This document shows positions 10,101 through 18,614 of a stretch of 64,000 nucleotides of DNA, piece by piece (position 1 is the first letter of the stretch; the number at the start of each line of letters is the position of its first letter). Under the pieces are notes generated by a model. It was not told where the DNA came from, made no database searches, and saw only the letters and a program-made list of their open reading frames with translations. The DNA lies in assembly GCF_021390155.1 (NCBI RefSeq), contig NZ_CP089985.1:1189001-1253000 (forward strand). Direction: 5' to 3'. Source of the stretch: Pseudomonas sp. HN11 (lineage in GTDB: Bacteria; Pseudomonadota; Gammaproteobacteria; Pseudomonadales; Pseudomonadaceae). A program made the position numbers and the translations under genes.

Positions 10101-13100
10101 GATCTCGCGTTCGATGCGAAAGCGTTTGCTGGTGTCGTGCAGCAGCGGTGGCGGCGGCAGGCCGCTGCTGTGTACTTCGCGTAACGCACGGGCGGGGGTG
10201 TCAGTGAGGCGCATGATCTGCGACGCCGTGGACTGGTCGACGTTGAAGTCTTCAGACCCCAGGCGATAGAACAGCCGGTGATCGTCCCAGGCCATCGGGT
10301 TTTCACTGGCCAGGCGCCAGGCGCCTTGACGGTTGTGCTCCAGCAGGGGGGTGTCTACACCGACTTTTTTGGGGTGCTTGAGGCGCCATTTGCGCACGCG
10401 CTTATCGAAGGTAATCGGGTACAACGAGCCATAAAGCGGCAGCAGTTGCTCACCCTGCCATTCGTAAATCCCGGTAGCGTCGGGCTTGAGGTCATGGGGC
10501 AGGACCGCGCTTTGCTCGTATTGCCCGAGGGATTGGTCGAGTAGGCTGACGTGGCCTTCGGAGCCGCGTTGAGCGCTCATCAGGTCACCCAGGGTCTTGC
10601 GCAGACCCTTGGCATCACTGGCGGTTTTCATCCCCAGTTGCTGCCGCTCACCGGGTTGCAGCACTGAGCCCACGGCCAGGTAGAAACTGTCCACGGCCGG
10701 CGATACCGGGATGGGGCCCGCGTTGCGCATATCGTAGGCCTCATAGCGGCCCTGGCCGTAGTACAGCAGTTCAACGGTGGTGTCATCGGGGCCGCTGGAT
10801 ACATAGCGGTTGGTCGGTGTGCCGCTGCTCATGTCGGTGATCACGCAGTGTCGATTGAGCGTATTGAGCAACAGGCTGGTAGTGAATTCACGGGCCCACA
10901 GATCGGTGTCCGGATCGTACTTCCTGGCGGAGTAGAGGCCGTCGATGATCGCATCCAGGCGCAGCGCCGTGCGGTGGTGCTCGAGGTTCTCGTGCACCGC
11001 CGGGGGCAGGCTGGCGTCGCGCAGAAATGTCGCCTGTTCGGTGTTGCTCAGCGGTGTCGTCAGGAGCAGTTGCTCCAGGTTGGCCGGGGTCAGTGGCGGG
11101 TAGAGCCCGCGCAGTTTTTTCAGCAGCGGAGTGACTTCAACCAGCGGCGGCGCGACTTTGATCGGCAGCAGTTGTCGCGCATCGATATCGGCCGGCACCT
11201 CGCCCCGGGCGTAGCCGTTGTAGCGGGTCATGGCGGAGAAAAGCTCGTGCCGCTGCGTTCGCGCCAGCTCGCTGATTTGCAGGCGGACCCTGGCGATGCG
11301 CTGGTCTTGGGACAACAGTGGGCTTCCCTCTTTGCCCAACAGCGAGTGTGTGGGTTGCTGGCTGAAGATCAATTCGAACAGTTGCTCTTGAGTCGGCACG
11401 CTGGTGATCGGGTCGGTCAGGCGGCCGTAGGTACCGTCATCCCTTCGCATCAGGTCAAGGGTGTAGGTGAGCCCAGACTCACGGGCAGCGTAGGTTTCGA
11501 TCAGGCTGCCTTGCTGATTGTGCACGTTGATGCGAGCCTCGGCGGGCCAGGCTGGCACGTAGGGCAGCAGGCACAGTACGGCGCCGTCGGCATGCGCAGG
11601 CATGTGGCCGCGTCGGTGGAAGTCGTTGATCAACTGCTCGATCACCCGGTCTGCCTGCAGGCGGCGTACCCCTTCGGTGAGGTTGATCGGTGAAGGGTTG
11701 CCCGCCCAGATGCTGTCGAGGGTCGCGCGGTCGGCGGCGGTGCTGCGCAGCATGTTTTCCATCTCGGCCCTGGGCACGGTGCTCGAGCCATCGGGAAGCA
11801 TGCGCTCGGCCAATTGGATATCCGAAAGGGTATGGGCGTTATGCAAATCCAGGACCCAGGCCTGCACGGTCGGGTCGAACACGATCGGCGCAGCGAACTG
11901 GCCGCCGTATTCAAGCTTGAGCACAAAGCGCATGGTTTTCACGTCGTAGCTGACTTCAACCACTTGGCGCTCTTCGCCGGCCTGCAGCCAGGCATAGTGC
12001 CTGCCATCGATCTGGTAGACGCCTTGGGCATTGGCGATCTGGCCGTCGAGCAAGTGCTGGTCGACGATGGCATAGGGTGTGATCGCCGGTGTCCAGAGGC
12101 GGTGTTCGCCGTTGCTGTCAGTCACTTTGCGTGGGCTGCCCAGGCGCTGGAACAACTGATGCATGCGTCGGGTATGCACGCGTCCTGCGGTGGTGATCAG
12201 CAGGCCGTTGATGGCCAGGTCCGCGGCGTCCGCCATGGCTGCGGCAAATTCGCTGGCCTCACCACGGGCCGCCTGATTGATGCCCACCACCAGGCTGTGG
12301 GCCAGACTACCAAACACGGCCACTTGCATGATGCGGTTCAAACCGGTGACGCCACCGGGCACCGGAATCATCAGCATCTCCAGTATTTCCTGGGCGATCG
12401 CGGCAGCACCGTCGATCAACGCCTGCCGGTCGCGTGCCGAGCGGCTGGTGGCGAGCACAGCGAGGTTTGCCTCATAGCGAAGGACCTGATAATTGGCGCA
12501 GGTGTGTACCAGGTCTTTCTTGTGGTTGCGGCTGTTGTCCGGCGTGAACCGCAGGCTGTCGAGGGAACGTTGCGGGAACAACCGGTGAAAGGCGTCATAC
12601 AGAAATCCCGCCGCCGCGCTCAGACCGGCCGGGCGAGGTTGCTCCTTGAGCAGCTGTTTGAAACTCTGCATTTCAGTCATCGGCAATTGAAGGGCAAACC
12701 AGCCCAGGTCACCCTGGCGATGGCTGTCTTTGAGTTGCTGGACGAAGTCTGCATTGGCCTGGCGTGCGTCGGTGTGGTAACGCAAGGCGCCGCCGGGGCG
12801 GAACGGAAAATAGGACAATACCCCCAGGCTGGCTACGTGGATCAACAGCAGCGGTATGGGGATAGTGTCTTGGTTGAGCCCGATCGTTTCTGTCGGCAAC
12901 AGTGTGATCCCGGTGTTCATGCCCAGCGTGTCGAAACCCAGCGGCTCACCCTTGCCATTTACGGCGTCAACCACCCTTTGGTAATGCGCCTGGCTTACGC
13001 CGGTTGTCGTGCGATTGCGGTAGGCCTCCAGTGCTTCGAACAAAAGGCATGCGCGGGTACTGGCTTGCAACAGCGAGTGAAGTTTTCCTCCGTCTTCAAG

Positions 13101-13712
13101 GCTGGCTTGCAGGCGCGTCTGGAGTTGGCCACCCAGGTCCAGCTCCCGCACGATCTCGATGAATCGTTCTACCGTCAGTGGCAGATTCTCGGCACCGCTG
13201 AGGTAGGAAGCGTCGACAAACGAGTGCCCAGACGATTGGGGGTTGGCCGTGGCGAAGTCGAAATTCAGGCAGGCGGCGTCCCAGAGTGACAAGCGGGACT
13301 CATGGGCACGGTACTTCCATTCGTCGTAGGCACGGCGCAAACGCCGGTTGATTGAGTTTCGCAGAGGCTCGCTGGTGCGGGGCTCCCAGGGCAGTGGCGG
13401 TTCCAGCTTTTCTAAATAGCGAGTGTTGAGGTACAGCGCCTCCGGGTCCAGCCCGCCGAGCTTGCTGCGTAGCTTTGCAAGGCCATCTGTCTTGAAGGCT
13501 TGGCGGATGGTGGCGTTTTCACGCTCCACCGCCTGGAGTGCCTGGTGGGCTTCGCGTTGCAGCCTGACGTAATCACGTTGCTGTTGTTCGGTCAGGCTGC
13601 TCATGGTTCGCGTCAGGGTATCGCGGATCATGGTCAGGGCTTGTTGGCGGGCCCAGGAATCACTGGATTGCAGGTTGCCCGACAAACCATTGAGCAGTTG
13701 ATCGGTAGGCAT
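7197..13712 (-). CDS. Giant leucine-rich-repeat protein with C-terminal NEL-type E3 ubiquitin ligase domain (effector-like)
   Basis: A 2171-residue protein. I start it at ATG 13712 (MPTDQLLNG), which has AGGAAA just upstream; the longer open frame to 14018 only runs into the neighbouring gene. The N-terminal half resembles Pseudomonas dermonecrotic-toxin-like proteins (from memory, DUF6543). At least three degenerate internal repeats carry a P-x-WP motif (about residues 717, 1231, 1416), each followed by a YPxh motif (about 872, 1340, 1573). Leucine-rich repeats fill about 1690-1830 (LQHLALNDNAI, LDEIHLDGNPL, LRVLSLRQTNI, LRSLRLQENRL). The C-terminus has the NEL signature TCGDGAILAF with Cys1971 and Asp1973, equivalent to the catalytic CxD of IpaH, SspH and NopM. 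The predicted activity is ubiquitin transfer to eukaryotic proteins. There is no signal peptide and no secretion system nearby, so delivery is unknown. It lies 65 bases downstream of opgC. Confidence 0.85.
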   Translation of the reverse strand: MPTDQLLNGLSGNLQSSDSWARQQALTMIRDTLTRTMSSLTEQQQRDYVRLQREAHQALQAVERENATIRQAFKTDGLAKLRSKLGGLDPEALYLNTRYLEKLEPPLPWEPRTSEPLRNSINRRLRRAYDEWKYRAHESRLSLWDAACLNFDFATANPQSSGHSFVDASYLSGAENLPLTVERFIEIVRELDLGGQLQTRLQASLEDGGKLHSLLQASTRACLLFEALEAYRNRTTTGVSQAHYQRVVDAVNGKGEPLGFDTLGMNTGITLLPTETIGLNQDTIPIPLLLIHVASLGVLSYFPFRPGGALRYHTDARQANADFVQQLKDSHRQGDLGWFALQLPMTEMQSFKQLLKEQPRPAGLSAAAGFLYDAFHRLFPQRSLDSLRFTPDNSRNHKKDLVHTCANYQVLRYEANLAVLATSRSARDRQALIDGAAAIAQEILEMLMIPVPGGVTGLNRIMQVAVFGSLAHSLVVGINQAARGEASEFAAAMADAADLAINGLLITTAGRVHTRRMHQLFQRLGSPRKVTDSNGEHRLWTPAITPYAIVDQHLLDGQIANAQGVYQIDGRHYAWLQAGEERQVVEVSYDVKTMRFVLKLEYGGQFAAPIVFDPTVQAWVLDLHNAHTLSDIQLAERMLPDGSSTVPRAEMENMLRSTAADRATLDSIWAGNPSPINLTEGVRRLQADRVIEQLINDFHRRGHMPAHADGAVLCLLPYVPAWPAEARINVHNQQGSLIETYAARESGLTYTLDLMRRDDGTYGRLTDPITSVPTQEQLFELIFSQQPTHSLLGKEGSPLLSQDQRIARVRLQISELARTQRHELFSAMTRYNGYARGEVPADIDARQLLPIKVAPPLVEVTPLLKKLRGLYPPLTPANLEQLLLTTPLSNTEQATFLRDASLPPAVHENLEHHRTALRLDAIIDGLYSARKYDPDTDLWAREFTTSLLLNTLNRHCVITDMSSGTPTNRYVSSGPDDTTVELLYYGQGRYEAYDMRNAGPIPVSPAVDSFYLAVGSVLQPGERQQLGMKTASDAKGLRKTLGDLMSAQRGSEGHVSLLDQSLGQYEQSAVLPHDLKPDATGIYEWQGEQLLPLYGSLYPITFDKRVRKWRLKHPKKVGVDTPLLEHNRQGAWRLASENPMAWDDHRLFYRLGSEDFNVDQSTASQIMRLTDTPARALREVHSSGLPPPPLLHDTSKRFRIEREILQFIKAMSVYSATRNARPSLQLQLISSLPAWPATHALEIVDSQGRVIRRYPSKHAANAEAVRLTEAESRSLEPLKNIALNDQLCRVLLGELPTSQEERLFKLSKKIAEYAWRERAQLFDILYAQSERGTTSLERRLQVHYPQLPLSAITAILEQSSPKEIKQLHTQDQVGLRLAEQARLTADDARLNRAYEGLYLSTLANPDSEKIMVHLLKDIPGWPLSLRLDIRDASATGPLLTHAGQTSGTDRRTLVKIDGGYQSHDREGRLLNEPDDSTLDLLSAVVLILDKTERGNLGLDDNADPAALRHAIAELALNQRVAIKSLLGLTHIPPWLQPPMNVNSSFQAYPFSLRSLWPFNGHQPVDLVAKVKDIYPRFSTAQANDLLESLNMSEPAALIELQRREAEYRTLAFELDRWVETAQPVDDPDTDPVGWNYGVRTGLKNHILAAWRRETHMAYDSASGLFDSHQLILRLDGNSLPDPAFMLGTRGFEHIEFLMIQGDTFPATGNDFLGKFPGLIKLQIDCMLNELPTNLTSMRQLQHLALNDNAIVLTSESRERLAGMTQLDEIHLDGNPLGLTPDVSRMTRLRVLSLRQTNIEHWPIGAEGRSSLRSLRLQENRLTTVPEAVFSDIRMGPTNRNTILHDNPLSDETLGRIRDYRNRTGIVLGGALPGILHQQAMAIDVSRWLVGVPSAQHTQRQNLWKQLQNSDGARPDDTFRVLRDLTQSFAYRRNAATQQALTQRVWHLLDAMGESTELRNQVFLNTYVAGTCGDGAILAFINMELQHQVHQARSQAGSNQADRELLALAKGLFYLRQVDELADAHIARLRANEGQPDDAEITLYYRLKFRDAYNLPIRREEMLYSVEDWVSEQDITDAHTTLAALSQTQAAQNSLLMEDFWIEYLARSYPEPFSTINNVIRHQLNVLDQEVPDRRSDVYLERRQSLAELEIAERNRLVRQLTEAAQLAQQVS

Positions 13713-13777
13713 GGGCCATTTCCTTTCACGGGGTAAGTGGAAGGACAATGGAAGCACTCGCCCGGCGGTGCCGGGCG

Positions 13778-14905
13778 CTAGGTATGTAACGCGGGCCGAG
13801 GTTGCTGGTCCAGGCGCTTGATCAGATCCAGCCAGGCGGCGAGGCCAGCCATCAATAGCGCGCCAACGGCAGCGGTGGTCAACTGCATGACGACGGCATC
13901 GTTGGCCAGGGCGTTGATCATGTCCGCCAACGGGGCGAGTACCACCCCCAGGCAAAACACTTCCAGGGAATAGCGGCCCATGCGGCAGGTGTGTTGCGCC
14001 AGCCTGTTTTCGGTCCAACCACGGCCGGGCAACAACTTGGCGGTGACATACGCCAGGGCGAGGAAGTGCACCAGGCGCACCGGTGATAAATCGGTCTTGC
14101 TGATGGGGTAGAGCAGATCACTTAGCGCCGACGGCATCAGCGCATCGTGAGCCTCGGGCCAGCGCCACGACAAGGTGAGTACTGCGGCGCACAGCACGTA
14201 GATTGCCGAAGCCACAAACAATGGCTGACGTGACAGCGGCCGGGTCTCGACCGGCTTTGGCCGTTGGCTGTGCATCGCCGCCGCGCCACCGAGCACAAAC
14301 AGCAACTGCCAGGTGACCGGGTTGAAGTACCACACACCGTCGGCAATCGCCCGCAGGTTCCAGCCCATCCAGGGCGCCAGCAGGTAGATTGCCAGTGACA
14401 CGGCCACCACTACCGCTGTCTTGCGCACCATCAGCGGCAGTACCAGCGACAATCCCGCCAGCAGTACGATGTACAGCGGTAGCGGGTCCATCAGGTTGGG
14501 CTTGAAGCGCAGCAGCAGTTCATCGGTGAGGGCCTGTTGCGGGTGGGTGACAAAATGCGTCAGGCCCATCTCCGTGACCAGGTCGCGGGTTTCCACATGG
14601 CTGTTGGCGAAGAACACGATGCCCATCAGCAAGGCCAGCAAGAAGATATGCACGACATACAACACCCACGCCCGGCGCAGGATTTTCAGGCAGGCCATCC
14701 AGTAGCCGTCGCGTTGCATGATCTTGCCGTAGGCGAGGACGGCGGCGAAACCGGCGAGGAATACAAACACCTCCGCTGCATCGCTGAAACCGACATTGCG
14801 CAGGGTGATCTGGCCGAGGGGGTTGTGGGGGACGTGATCCCAGAAAATGAAGATCAACGCCAGGCCCCGAAAAAAATCGATGCGTGGGTCGCGTCCGTTA
14901 GGCAT
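13778..14905 (-). CDS. OpgC-domain multispanning membrane protein
   Basis: A 375-residue inner-membrane protein with about 10 hydrophobic segments. It opens with DPRIDFFRGLALIFIFWDH, the typical start of the OpgC acyltransferase-3-like family. OpgC transfers succinyl groups to periplasmic glucans in some proteobacteria; whether this protein does so is inferred from family only. I chose ATG 14905 (MPNGRDP) because the family's conserved segment begins at once. A GTG at 15055 would add about 50 residues of non-membrane, arginine-rich sequence that does not look conserved. The gene ends 65 bases before the NEL-effector gene on the same strand, so the two may share a transcript. The 272 bases upstream (14906-15177) hold no gene that I can support. 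Confidence 0.8.
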   Translation of the reverse strand: MPNGRDPRIDFFRGLALIFIFWDHVPHNPLGQITLRNVGFSDAAEVFVFLAGFAAVLAYGKIMQRDGYWMACLKILRRAWVLYVVHIFLLALLMGIVFFANSHVETRDLVTEMGLTHFVTHPQQALTDELLLRFKPNLMDPLPLYIVLLAGLSLVLPLMVRKTAVVVAVSLAIYLLAPWMGWNLRAIADGVWYFNPVTWQLLFVLGGAAAMHSQRPKPVETRPLSRQPLFVASAIYVLCAAVLTLSWRWPEAHDALMPSALSDLLYPISKTDLSPVRLVHFLALAYVTAKLLPGRGWTENRLAQHTCRMGRYSLEVFCLGVVLAPLADMINALANDAVVMQLTTAAVGALLMAGLAAWLDLIKRLDQQPRPALHT

Positions 14906-15177
14906 GGCTACGGGCTCTTGAACAATGAGTTTAACAAGGACAGGTGGGCGAGGGCGTTGTCTACGCCGCACGTCGGGCGGGCGCAGGTTGGCGGTATTTG
15001 TAAGCAATTGCAAAGGTTGGGTATTACTGAATGTTTTGAGACTGCGCAACGACACCCATGGCAGTTGAACTTCCGTGTTCCAACGATGCTACGGGTGGCG
15101 CGGTTCAGTGGGCATCCAGTGCAGCCTGGTGGGGCCATTCTTCGACGAAGATAAAGTGTCCAGGGTCGTTCTGACCT

Positions 15178-16797
15178 TTATGCCACTGCGACTTCATGGG
15201 GTTCAAAACTGTCTGCCCGCGCCATTTGCCACATGCGCGAGTAAAACTCGCCGTTCACTTCACCGGTCAGCAATTCACCGGGTTTGAGAAACACATGCAA
15301 CTGCGAGAACAACTTGATCTCAGTCGCCGACATACGTCGTACCAAGTGTTTGGCCGACAGTTGCGACGGGTGATCCAGGCCGGCGGCGGCGAGCATTTCC
15401 GCCAGGGCCTTGAGGGTGTTGCGGTGGAAGTTGAACACGCGCTGGGCCTTGTCTGGCACTACCAGGGCGCGCTGGCGCAGCGGGTCTTGAGTTGCGACGC
15501 CGGTCGGGCATTTGTTGGTGTGGCAGCTTTGGGACTGAATGCAGCCGATGGCAAACATGAAGCCCCGCGCCGAGTTGGCCCAGTCGGCACCAATGGCCAG
15601 GACGCTGGCGATGTCGAAGGCGCTGACGATCTTGCCGCTGGCGCCCAGTTTGATCTTGTCGCGCAGGTTCAGGCCCACCAGAGTGTTGTGCACAAACAGC
15701 AAGCCTTCACGCAGCGGCACGCCGATATGGTCGGTGAACTCTACGGGCGCGGCGCCGGTGCCGCCTTCCTTGCCGTCGACCACGATGAAGTCAGGGAGGA
15801 TGCCGGTTTCGAGCATGGCCTTGGCGATGCCCATGAATTCCCACGGGTGACCGAGGCAGAACTTGAAGCCCACCGGTTTGCCACCGGACAGCTCACGCAG
15901 TTGGGCGATAAAGTGCATCAGTTCCAGCGGCGTGGAAAACGCGCTGTGGCGTGACGGCGAGATGCAGTCTTCGCCCATCATGATGCCGCGGGTGTCAGCG
16001 ATTTCCTGGGTGACTTTGTGCTTGGGCAGGATGCCGCCGTGGCCGGGTTTGGCGCCCTGGCTCATCTTGATTTCGATCATGCGCACTTGCGGGTTCTGCG
16101 CCTGCACGGCGAAGCGTTCCGGGTCGAAGCGGCCGTCGCTGGTGCGGCAGCCGAAGTAGCCGCTGCCCAGTTCCCAGGTCAGGTCGCCGCCGTTTTCACG
16201 GTGATATGGGCTGATGCTGCCTTCACCGGTGTCATGGGCGAAGTTGCCCAGCTTGGCGCCCTGGTTGAGTGCGCGAATCGCGTTGGCGCTCAACGAACCA
16301 AAGCTCATCGCTGAAATATTGAATACCGATGCCGAGTACGGCTGGGTGCATTGCGGGCCGCCGACCATCACGCGAAATGCGCTGGGGTCGCTGAGCGGCG
16401 CCGGGCGCATGGAGTGGCCAATGAATTCGAAACCCGACTGGTACACGTCGATCAGGGTGCCGAAGGGTTTGTCGGCGGTTTCATTCTTGGCGCGCGAATA
16501 CACCAGCGAGCGCTGGGCCCGGGAGAAGGGCAGCGCGTCGCTGTCGGACTCCAGCAGGTACTGGCGGATCTCCGGGCGGATGGCTTCCACCAGGTAACGG
16601 ATATTGCCCAGGATCGGGTAGTTGCGGCGCACGGCGTGGGGGCTTTGCAGCAGGTCGAAAATACCGATCAGGCTCAACACGCCCGTGACCAGTGTGATCG
16701 GCCACAGCCATTCGTGTTCGATGAAGGGGAGGCTGGCGAGGGTGAAAATGACGCACACGGCAAAGAAGGCGTAACGGCTTAGTAACGACAGGCTCAT
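15178..16797 (-). CDS. FMN-binding glutamate synthase-like protein, membrane-anchored
   Basis: 539 residues. Two hydrophobic helices at the N-terminus (about 8-25 and 30-48) are followed by a GltS-type (beta/alpha)8 FMN domain. Visible signatures are NISAMSFGSLS, GEGSISPYHRENGGDLTWELGSGYFGCR, MSQGAKPGHGG and KEGGTGAAP. A cysteine cluster near residues 418-429 has the C-x5-C-x4-C spacing that binds the 3Fe-4S cluster in glutamate synthase. There is no glutamine amidotransferase domain and no NADPH subunit, so it is a stand-alone relative of GltB, not the biosynthetic enzyme. Its electron donor and real substrate are unknown. It starts 28 bases after the stop of the LuxR-type regulator and is probably cotranscribed with it. 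Confidence 0.85.
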   Translation of the reverse strand: MSLSLLSRYAFFAVCVIFTLASLPFIEHEWLWPITLVTGVLSLIGIFDLLQSPHAVRRNYPILGNIRYLVEAIRPEIRQYLLESDSDALPFSRAQRSLVYSRAKNETADKPFGTLIDVYQSGFEFIGHSMRPAPLSDPSAFRVMVGGPQCTQPYSASVFNISAMSFGSLSANAIRALNQGAKLGNFAHDTGEGSISPYHRENGGDLTWELGSGYFGCRTSDGRFDPERFAVQAQNPQVRMIEIKMSQGAKPGHGGILPKHKVTQEIADTRGIMMGEDCISPSRHSAFSTPLELMHFIAQLRELSGGKPVGFKFCLGHPWEFMGIAKAMLETGILPDFIVVDGKEGGTGAAPVEFTDHIGVPLREGLLFVHNTLVGLNLRDKIKLGASGKIVSAFDIASVLAIGADWANSARGFMFAIGCIQSQSCHTNKCPTGVATQDPLRQRALVVPDKAQRVFNFHRNTLKALAEMLAAAGLDHPSQLSAKHLVRRMSATEIKLFSQLHVFLKPGELLTGEVNGEFYSRMWQMARADSFEPHEVAVA

Positions 16798-16825
16798 ACG
16801 GTTTTCCTGGGTTCGGACTCATCGG

Positions 16826-17590
16826 CTAGGCGTTTTGCGCCTGTAGAAAGATCGAGAACAGCTCTGACTGGGATTTGATCCCTAGCTTGCTGTAGATGTG
16901 TTTCTTATGGACTTTCACGGTTTCAACAGAGATTTCCAGCTTACGAGCGATTTCCTTGCTGGAGCAACCACTGAGCATCAAACGGCCCACATCCAGCTCA
17001 CGGGCAGTGAGTTGCGCGCCCCAGTCATCATTCTGGATCGGCGGTTGCGGGGTGCTCACCTGGTTGAGTTCATGGGGCAGGCGCTGGCGCAGCAGGCTCA
17101 CGACCCAGGGTTGGATCAACGACAGCAGGGCAATCTGCTGCGGGTCAAAGCGCTGCTTCGAGCCCAGAGACAGGCACAGGGTACGCCCATCCGGCAGGTG
17201 GCAATTGAACTGGATTTCATCGGCCACCACGTTCAGGCGGAAGTAGCGCTGGTAGTACTCGGTGAGTTCGAAGTGCTCGGGTGCGACTTCGGCCAGACGC
17301 AAAAGCCCGGTGCGCGCCTGTTCGCGGCTGGCGATGTAGAAGGGATCGAGCAGGTACAGGCCGTTGAGGTAGTCCTGGAACAGAGGGTCCGGCGTGCCGT
17401 CGGCGCCCGGGCATTCGGCGAATACCAGCGGGCGGTGCTCACTGCTGAACAGCAACACCACCCAGCTGTCGGACGGCACGTACTGGTCCAGCAAGCGGAC
17501 AAGCTGGGCCCAGAAATTGGGCTGGTCCAGCGCGTCTATCATTTGCCCCACCGCACGGTGCCAGGCGATATCTTGCAGCGACATGGTCAT
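16826..17590 (-). CDS. LuxR-family transcriptional regulator
   Basis: 254 residues. The C-terminal 60 form a GerE/LuxR helix-turn-helix (LTARELDVGRLMLSG, SSKEIARKLEISVETVKVHKKHIYSKLGI). The N-terminal 180 residues form a sensor-like domain without the conserved autoinducer-binding pattern that I would expect of an acyl-homoserine-lactone receptor, so a metabolite ligand is more likely. It is transcribed away from the amidase-permease pair, with 93 bases between the starts, and precedes the glutamate-synthase-like gene. The divergent layout suggests that it controls both sides; this is an inference from position. ATG 17590 has a GGGG-rich ribosome site about 8 bases upstream; Met3 is an alternative start. 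Confidence 0.85.
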   Translation of the reverse strand: MTMSLQDIAWHRAVGQMIDALDQPNFWAQLVRLLDQYVPSDSWVVLLFSSEHRPLVFAECPGADGTPDPLFQDYLNGLYLLDPFYIASREQARTGLLRLAEVAPEHFELTEYYQRYFRLNVVADEIQFNCHLPDGRTLCLSLGSKQRFDPQQIALLSLIQPWVVSLLRQRLPHELNQVSTPQPPIQNDDWGAQLTARELDVGRLMLSGCSSKEIARKLEISVETVKVHKKHIYSKLGIKSQSELFSIFLQAQNA

Positions 17591-17683
17591 TGATCTACCC
17601 CTATCGGGTTACCCCCGCCGCGTGATTCCCTGGTGGGTTGTGGCTGCGCATACTGCGGCACGGATAAAGAACAAGGAATACCC

Positions 17684-18499
17684 ATGAAGGTCGAATTCGC
17701 CCAGTTGGCCGGTCGTGATAACGACACAGCTTACAACCTTGAGCGCGCTTTGGCGGCAATTGCTGCCTGTGCCGACGATACGCAACTGATCATATTTCCG
17801 GAAACCCACCTGACCGGTTTCCCCACGGCTGAGACCGTCGCGGCCATCGCCGAACCGCTGGATGGCCCCACTGTGCAGGCGATTATCCAGGCCGCCCGTG
17901 CGCACAACGTCGCTGTGGTTATCGGCATCGCCGAAAACGATGGCGGCCAGTTCTACAATGCCACCTTGCTGATCACCCCTGAAGGCATCGCCCTGCGCTA
18001 TCGCAAGACCCACTTGTGGCCGTTGGAGCGAGGCGTCTTCAATCCCGGCGACCGTTACTCCACGTGTGTGTGGAACGGCCTGCGCGTCGGCCTGTTGATC
18101 TGCTACGACATCGAGTTCCCGGAAACCGCCCGCGCCCTGGCGCAATTGGGTGCCGAATTGCTGATTGTCACCAACGGCAACATGGATCCGTACGGTCCGA
18201 CCCATCGCACCGCGATCATGGCCCGCGCCCAGGAAAATCAAGCTTTTGCGCTGATGGTCAACCGTGTGGAAGAGGGCGATGGCGATCTGCTGTTTGCCGG
18301 CGGCAGTGCATTGGTGGACCCGTTTGGCACCCTGTTGTTCGAAGCGGGCCGTGAGGAGGGGCAATTCGCGGTCGAGCTGGTTCTCGGCCAACTGGCAGCG
18401 GCGCGCCAGGACTACCGCTACCTGGATGATCAGCGCATGAAATTGCCGGGGGAGGTGATTGAGCACACTGACGGCACGCGCGAACTGCTGATCCCTTAG
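17684..18499 (+). CDS. Carbon-nitrogen hydrolase, RamA-like stereoselective amidase
   Basis: 271 residues, about the full length of a nitrilase-superfamily amidase. The catalytic triad is visible: Glu40 in FPETHLTGF, Lys108 in YRKTHLWP, and Cys140 in LLICYDIEFPE. Further blocks (NGNMDPYGP, TAIMARAQENQ) match what I remember of the R-stereoselective amidase RamA of Pseudomonas. It should release ammonia from a carboxamide in the cytoplasm; the natural substrate is unknown. ATG 17684 follows AAGGAA at 9 to 14 bases. An APC permease follows 115 bases later, suggesting uptake and deamidation of the same compound, and the divergent LuxR gene is the obvious candidate regulator. Confidence 0.85.
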   Translation: MKVEFAQLAGRDNDTAYNLERALAAIAACADDTQLIIFPETHLTGFPTAETVAAIAEPLDGPTVQAIIQAARAHNVAVVIGIAENDGGQFYNATLLITPEGIALRYRKTHLWPLERGVFNPGDRYSTCVWNGLRVGLLICYDIEFPETARALAQLGAELLIVTNGNMDPYGPTHRTAIMARAQENQAFALMVNRVEEGDGDLLFAGGSALVDPFGTLLFEAGREEGQFAVELVLGQLAAARQDYRYLDDQRMKLPGEVIEHTDGTRELLIP

Positions 18500-18505
18500 T
18501 TAGGC

Positions 18506-18537
18506 CTGTAGTGAGCGGGAGAGCCCGTTCACTACAG
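18506..18537 (+). repeat. Inverted repeat between amidase and permease (REP-like hairpin)
   Basis: Two 14-base arms (18506-18519 and 18524-18537) pair with a single G-T/A mismatch around a 4-base AGAG loop. No T-run follows, so it is not a classical intrinsic terminator. The GTGAGCGGG core resembles the arms of Pseudomonas REP elements. It may damp readthrough from the amidase into the permease. Confidence 0.6.
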
Positions 18538-18614
18538 TCAACATAAGAAAAACGACACCTGCTTCACCGACTTCAGTTCTGCCATAAATCTAATAATTGC
18601 GCGGAGAATCACCC

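Noticed and set aside
11814..13289. 491-codon open frame opposite the NEL protein gene
   Set aside because: Mirror-frame artefact of the long coding region, without start-site or domain support.
13713..14018. N-terminal extension of the NEL-protein reading frame
   Set aside because: It overlaps the opgC coding sequence, lacks a ribosome site and looks like out-of-frame arginine/proline-rich translation; ATG 13712 has AGGAAA.
14906..15177. Short cysteine-rich open frame (14908-15138, minus strand) upstream of opgC
   Set aside because: No ribosome site and no family resemblance, and its composition is like non-coding translation; treated as intergenic.
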